Notes under the pieces: generated by a model
Told to the model about the DNA's origin: nothing
The model's database searches: none
What the model saw: only the letters and a program-made list of their open reading frames with translations
Virus record (IMG/VR): IMGVR_UViG_3300046616_000386
Coordinates: 1 to 20,471 of that record
DNA length: 20,471 nucleotides
Reading direction: 5' to 3' (one strand)
DNA from: a virus
Translations under genes and position numbers: made by a program
Shown: positions 18,247 to 20,471 of the stretch, in pieces
How the letters are laid out: the number at the start of each line of letters is the position of its first letter
Numbering within the stretch: the first letter of the stretch is position 1

Positions 18247-20471
18247 TTACGGGCGCCCCATCAGGGCGACTTGGACGTTGCCGCCGCGGACGCGGACGAA
18301 CTGACGCAACTCCCGGGCCAAGAACTCGTCGTAGCGGGACGAGCCGCTGGAGCGGATCTCCAGTTCCACCCGCACCACCCCGCCACCTCCGCCGGCCATG
18401 CGGCGGGAGTCCGGCCCGGACCACACCCGCGACCCGACCGGCAGATCGAGGAGCTCGGGCTCGTGCTCGCCCACCCACGTCAGCCCCCCGCGCAGGCCAC
18501 CCGACGCGGCGGCGCCGACGATCCCGCCCGAGGCCTTCCCCTTGACCGCACGCGAGAGGGCCTTCTCCATGACCTTCGCGAGATTCGACATGGCTTTTTC
18601 CAACTTGTCCTGCTGCTTGGTCAGCGAGGTGACGAGCTTCTCCTGTGCCTTGATCGCAGCCCCGTACACCGCGTCCGCTGTGGTCGAGCCCGCGGACGAG
18701 GCCGCCTTCGCGATCTGACCCTGAAGGGAGTTGATCGACGAGATCTCCGACCCCGAAGCCCCCAGTAGGGCGCCCGCGGTCTCCAGGCCGCCGCCGTTGA
18801 CACCGGCCTCGGCGATCTGCTGAATCAGATCCTTCGATAGGCCCTTGCCCTTCAGGCCCTTCAGCGCATCCGCGAACGCCGACGCCTTGTCCCGGGACTG
18901 GGTGAGGCCGCCCATGAGGGAAGCGACGGTGACGGTGCTCCCCGCAGAGACGCCCTGGGTGATGCTCGACGACGACAGGACGTTGCCCTTGACGCTGTCC
19001 GACAGCTGGGACGCCGAGTTCTTCAGCCCGTCGAGTTTCGTCTTCGCGCTGTCGAGGCTGCGGGTGACGCTGGACAGCTGCTTGTCGTACCGGATCAGGG
19101 ACTTCCCGACCGAGTCGAGTTCCTTCTCCAAACGCGCCTCGGTGCGGCCATGGAACGCGGCCCGGATCTGGCCGGCGGCCTCATTCAGCGCCTGCGTCAG
19201 ACTGCCCAGATCGGCAGGGCTCCCAAGCGACCGCTCGAACGGTGTCGTGTGGTAGCCGGCCATCCGGCCGAAGTGAGAGATGCCGAACCCGCCGGACAGT
19301 GCAGAGCGGGCGCTCTTCTCCGCTGCGGTGAGGCCGCCCTTTGCGAAGTGCGGAACCTTGTCGTCGTTGATCGCCTCCAGCAGCGACCGGTACTTACTGG
19401 TCTGCCGTTTGTTGACGATGAACTCTCCGCCCATCGCGAGCAGGGCTACATCGTCCTGGGTGCCGGAGCCGCCCTCGATCGACCCGCCGTCGGCGTAGCG
19501 GCGCACCAGGCCACCACCCGCGTACTTGCCGCCCTCGTGGAAGACGTTCCCTGCGTTGGAGGTGGACGTCTTCGTGATGACGTAGGTCGTCGCGGTCTTC
19601 CCGTTCAGGTTGGAGATCGCCGCGGAGACGCTCCCGATCTGGCTGAGCGCGCCCCCGGTCTTCGCGGTGACCGACACCTTGCCGTTCGGGAGGCGTTTCA
19701 CCTTGAACCCGAACGCCTCCAGCACCTTCTCCGCGCCCCCCGACAGCGTCTTGAGGGTGACGGACTTCGCCCCGGGTGTCCGCTTCACCGCGGCATTGAA
19801 CGAGTTGAGGTCGCGGGTGGCGTCCTCGGTGTTCATCTTGACCTTGGCTGTCTTGTCCGGGATCCGCAGGATCTGATCGGCGAGCGCCTTCGCCTGGTCC
19901 TTGCTCAGGCCCATGGCCTGCGCCGACTTGATCAGCTCGGACCGGCCGCGGGAGTAGATTCCGTTGACGGTCTCCCACGACGAGCCCGACTCCCGCGCGC
20001 TGGTGGCGGCCGAGTCGGTCTTGTCCGCGAGGTCCTGTAGGGCGGACGCTGCGTTCCTGGCCTTCTCCGAGCCGAGGTTGAGGACCCCGTTCGTCATGCT
20101 CAGAGCGCCCGCGTTGTCTTTCGCGGCTTTCGACGCAGCGTCGATCGCCGCTTCGAAACCGATCATCCCGCCCAAGCCCTGGCGATTCACATTGTTGAGG
20201 GCCTGGATCGCGCCGCGCAGCCCGTCCGCGCTGGCTTTCTGCGAGTCCAGCTTCGCGGCCGTGTCCTGAGCCGCCTGCCCGAACAGGCCCTGCGACTCAG
20301 CGGTGAGCTTCGCCTCCAATGCCTGATCGGCCAAGGCGGACTTGTAGTCGTCGAGACTGCTCTTGAGCTCCTTGAAGTCCTTCGGCTTGAGCTTCTTCCC
20401 AACCGCCTCCAGGGCCTTGGCGGCAATGTCCGCCTTACCTCCCTTGACGAGATCGGCCAGGGACTTATCGA
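18247..20471 (-). CDS. Tail tape measure protein (partial, runs off the right edge)
   Basis: The frame stays open to the right end (740 residues visible), so the TTG at 20334 is not the true start. The protein is mostly helical with long coiled coils (EARLEKELDSVGKSLIRYDK; KAQEKLVTSLTKQQDKLEKA) and Gly/Ser/Ala-rich joints, typical of a siphophage tape measure. A conserved motif of this family, MGGEFIVNKRQTSKYRSLLE, appears roughly 340 residues after the TTG, preceded by Gly-rich GGKYAGGGLVRRYADGG; another WVGEHEPELLDLPVGSRVW lies near the end. It sets tail length and carries phage DNA through the host envelope. It is the first tail gene in this direction and is followed by the 167-aa and 1109-aa tail proteins. 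Confidence 0.9.
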   Translation of the reverse strand, partial: DKSLADLVKGGKADIAAKALEAVGKKLKPKDFKELKSSLDDYKSALADQALEAKLTAESQGLFGQAAQDTAAKLDSQKASADGLRGAIQALNNVNRQGLGGMIGFEAAIDAASKAAKDNAGALSMTNGVLNLGSEKARNAASALQDLADKTDSAATSARESGSSWETVNGIYSRGRSELIKSAQAMGLSKDQAKALADQILRIPDKTAKVKMNTEDATRDLNSFNAAVKRTPGAKSVTLKTLSGGAEKVLEAFGFKVKRLPNGKVSVTAKTGGALSQIGSVSAAISNLNGKTATTYVITKTSTSNAGNVFHEGGKYAGGGLVRRYADGGSIEGGSGTQDDVALLAMGGEFIVNKRQTSKYRSLLEAINDDKVPHFAKGGLTAAEKSARSALSGGFGISHFGRMAGYHTTPFERSLGSPADLGSLTQALNEAAGQIRAAFHGRTEARLEKELDSVGKSLIRYDKQLSSVTRSLDSAKTKLDGLKNSASQLSDSVKGNVLSSSSITQGVSAGSTVTVASLMGGLTQSRDKASAFADALKGLKGKGLSKDLIQQIAEAGVNGGGLETAGALLGASGSEISSINSLQGQIAKAASSAGSTTADAVYGAAIKAQEKLVTSLTKQQDKLEKAMSNLAKVMEKALSRAVKGKASGGIVGAAASGGLRGGLTWVGEHEPELLDLPVGSRVWSGPDSRRMAGGGGGVVRVELEIRSSGSSRYDEFLARELRQFVRVRGGNVQVALMGRP

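Noticed and set aside
16977-18545. 522-aa open frame on the plus strand opposite the tail genes
   Set aside because: Antisense to the 1109-aa tail protein, the 167-aa protein and the tape measure gene; Arg/Gly-rich composition without domains.

Overview
The window looks like part of a temperate siphophage genome from a Streptomyces-like actinobacterial host. Evidence: very high GC, GTG and TTG starts, GA-rich ribosome sites, chained ATGA/GTGA stop-start overlaps, a large serine integrase, and tail, holin and endolysin genes of types I recognise from Streptomyces phages. Phage-type genes lie on both sides of the integrase, so this reads as a free or circular phage genome (or a continuous phage contig) and not as a prophage cut at its attachment site. 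That is an inference from layout. The late genes and the early operon run leftward (minus strand).

Reading in the direction of transcription, right to left. (1) 20471-13624 is the tail module: the tape measure protein (cut by the window edge), a 167-aa structural protein, a 1109-aa minor tail protein with lectin-like and carbohydrate-binding-like domains, a 184-aa virion protein and a 65-aa protein. A hairpin followed by a short T-run (13555-13574) separates it from (2) 13511-10238, the lysis and cell-wall module: papain-like cysteine protease, 84-aa unknown, amidase endolysin, holin, a small membrane coiled-coil protein and a membrane-anchored collagen-like protein, closed by a strong hairpin/T-run at 10211-10238. 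(3) 10114-7479 is a regulatory island: a 59-aa plus-strand gene, a 417-aa XRE-TPR-like regulator with an inverted repeat at its 5' end, two small Cys-rich proteins, a cluster of hairpins and a small XRE regulator. (4) 7253-5359 is the integration module: a 69-aa protein, a 24-bp palindrome that I propose as the core of attP, and the serine integrase. (5) 5444-3927 is the immunity switch: a plus-strand XRE repressor plus a two-TM coiled-coil membrane protein, divergent from a leftward Cro-like XRE gene. The intergenic DNA carries three related operators (consensus CTCCCT-n4-AGGGAG). (6) 4151-1 is a leftward early operon of eleven genes, mostly overlapping by 1 or 4 nt. It starts with the Cro-like gene and ends with a RecB/Cas4-like nuclease and the start of a protein resembling a phiC31 Gp3-type recombination directionality factor.

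How it may work together (inference): the repressor binds the CTCCCT/AGGGAG sites, represses leftward early transcription and tunes its own apparently leaderless promoter. In lysogens the repressor-linked membrane protein could act in superinfection exclusion. On induction the leftward operon would make the nuclease and a candidate directionality factor to pair with the integrase. The small XRE and XRE-TPR regulators in the middle island have their own operator-like palindromes and suggest a further layer of control. No tRNA, rRNA, CRISPR array or insertion sequence was seen. No gene-free stretch exceeds 300 bases; the larger gaps are all regulatory and are described below.
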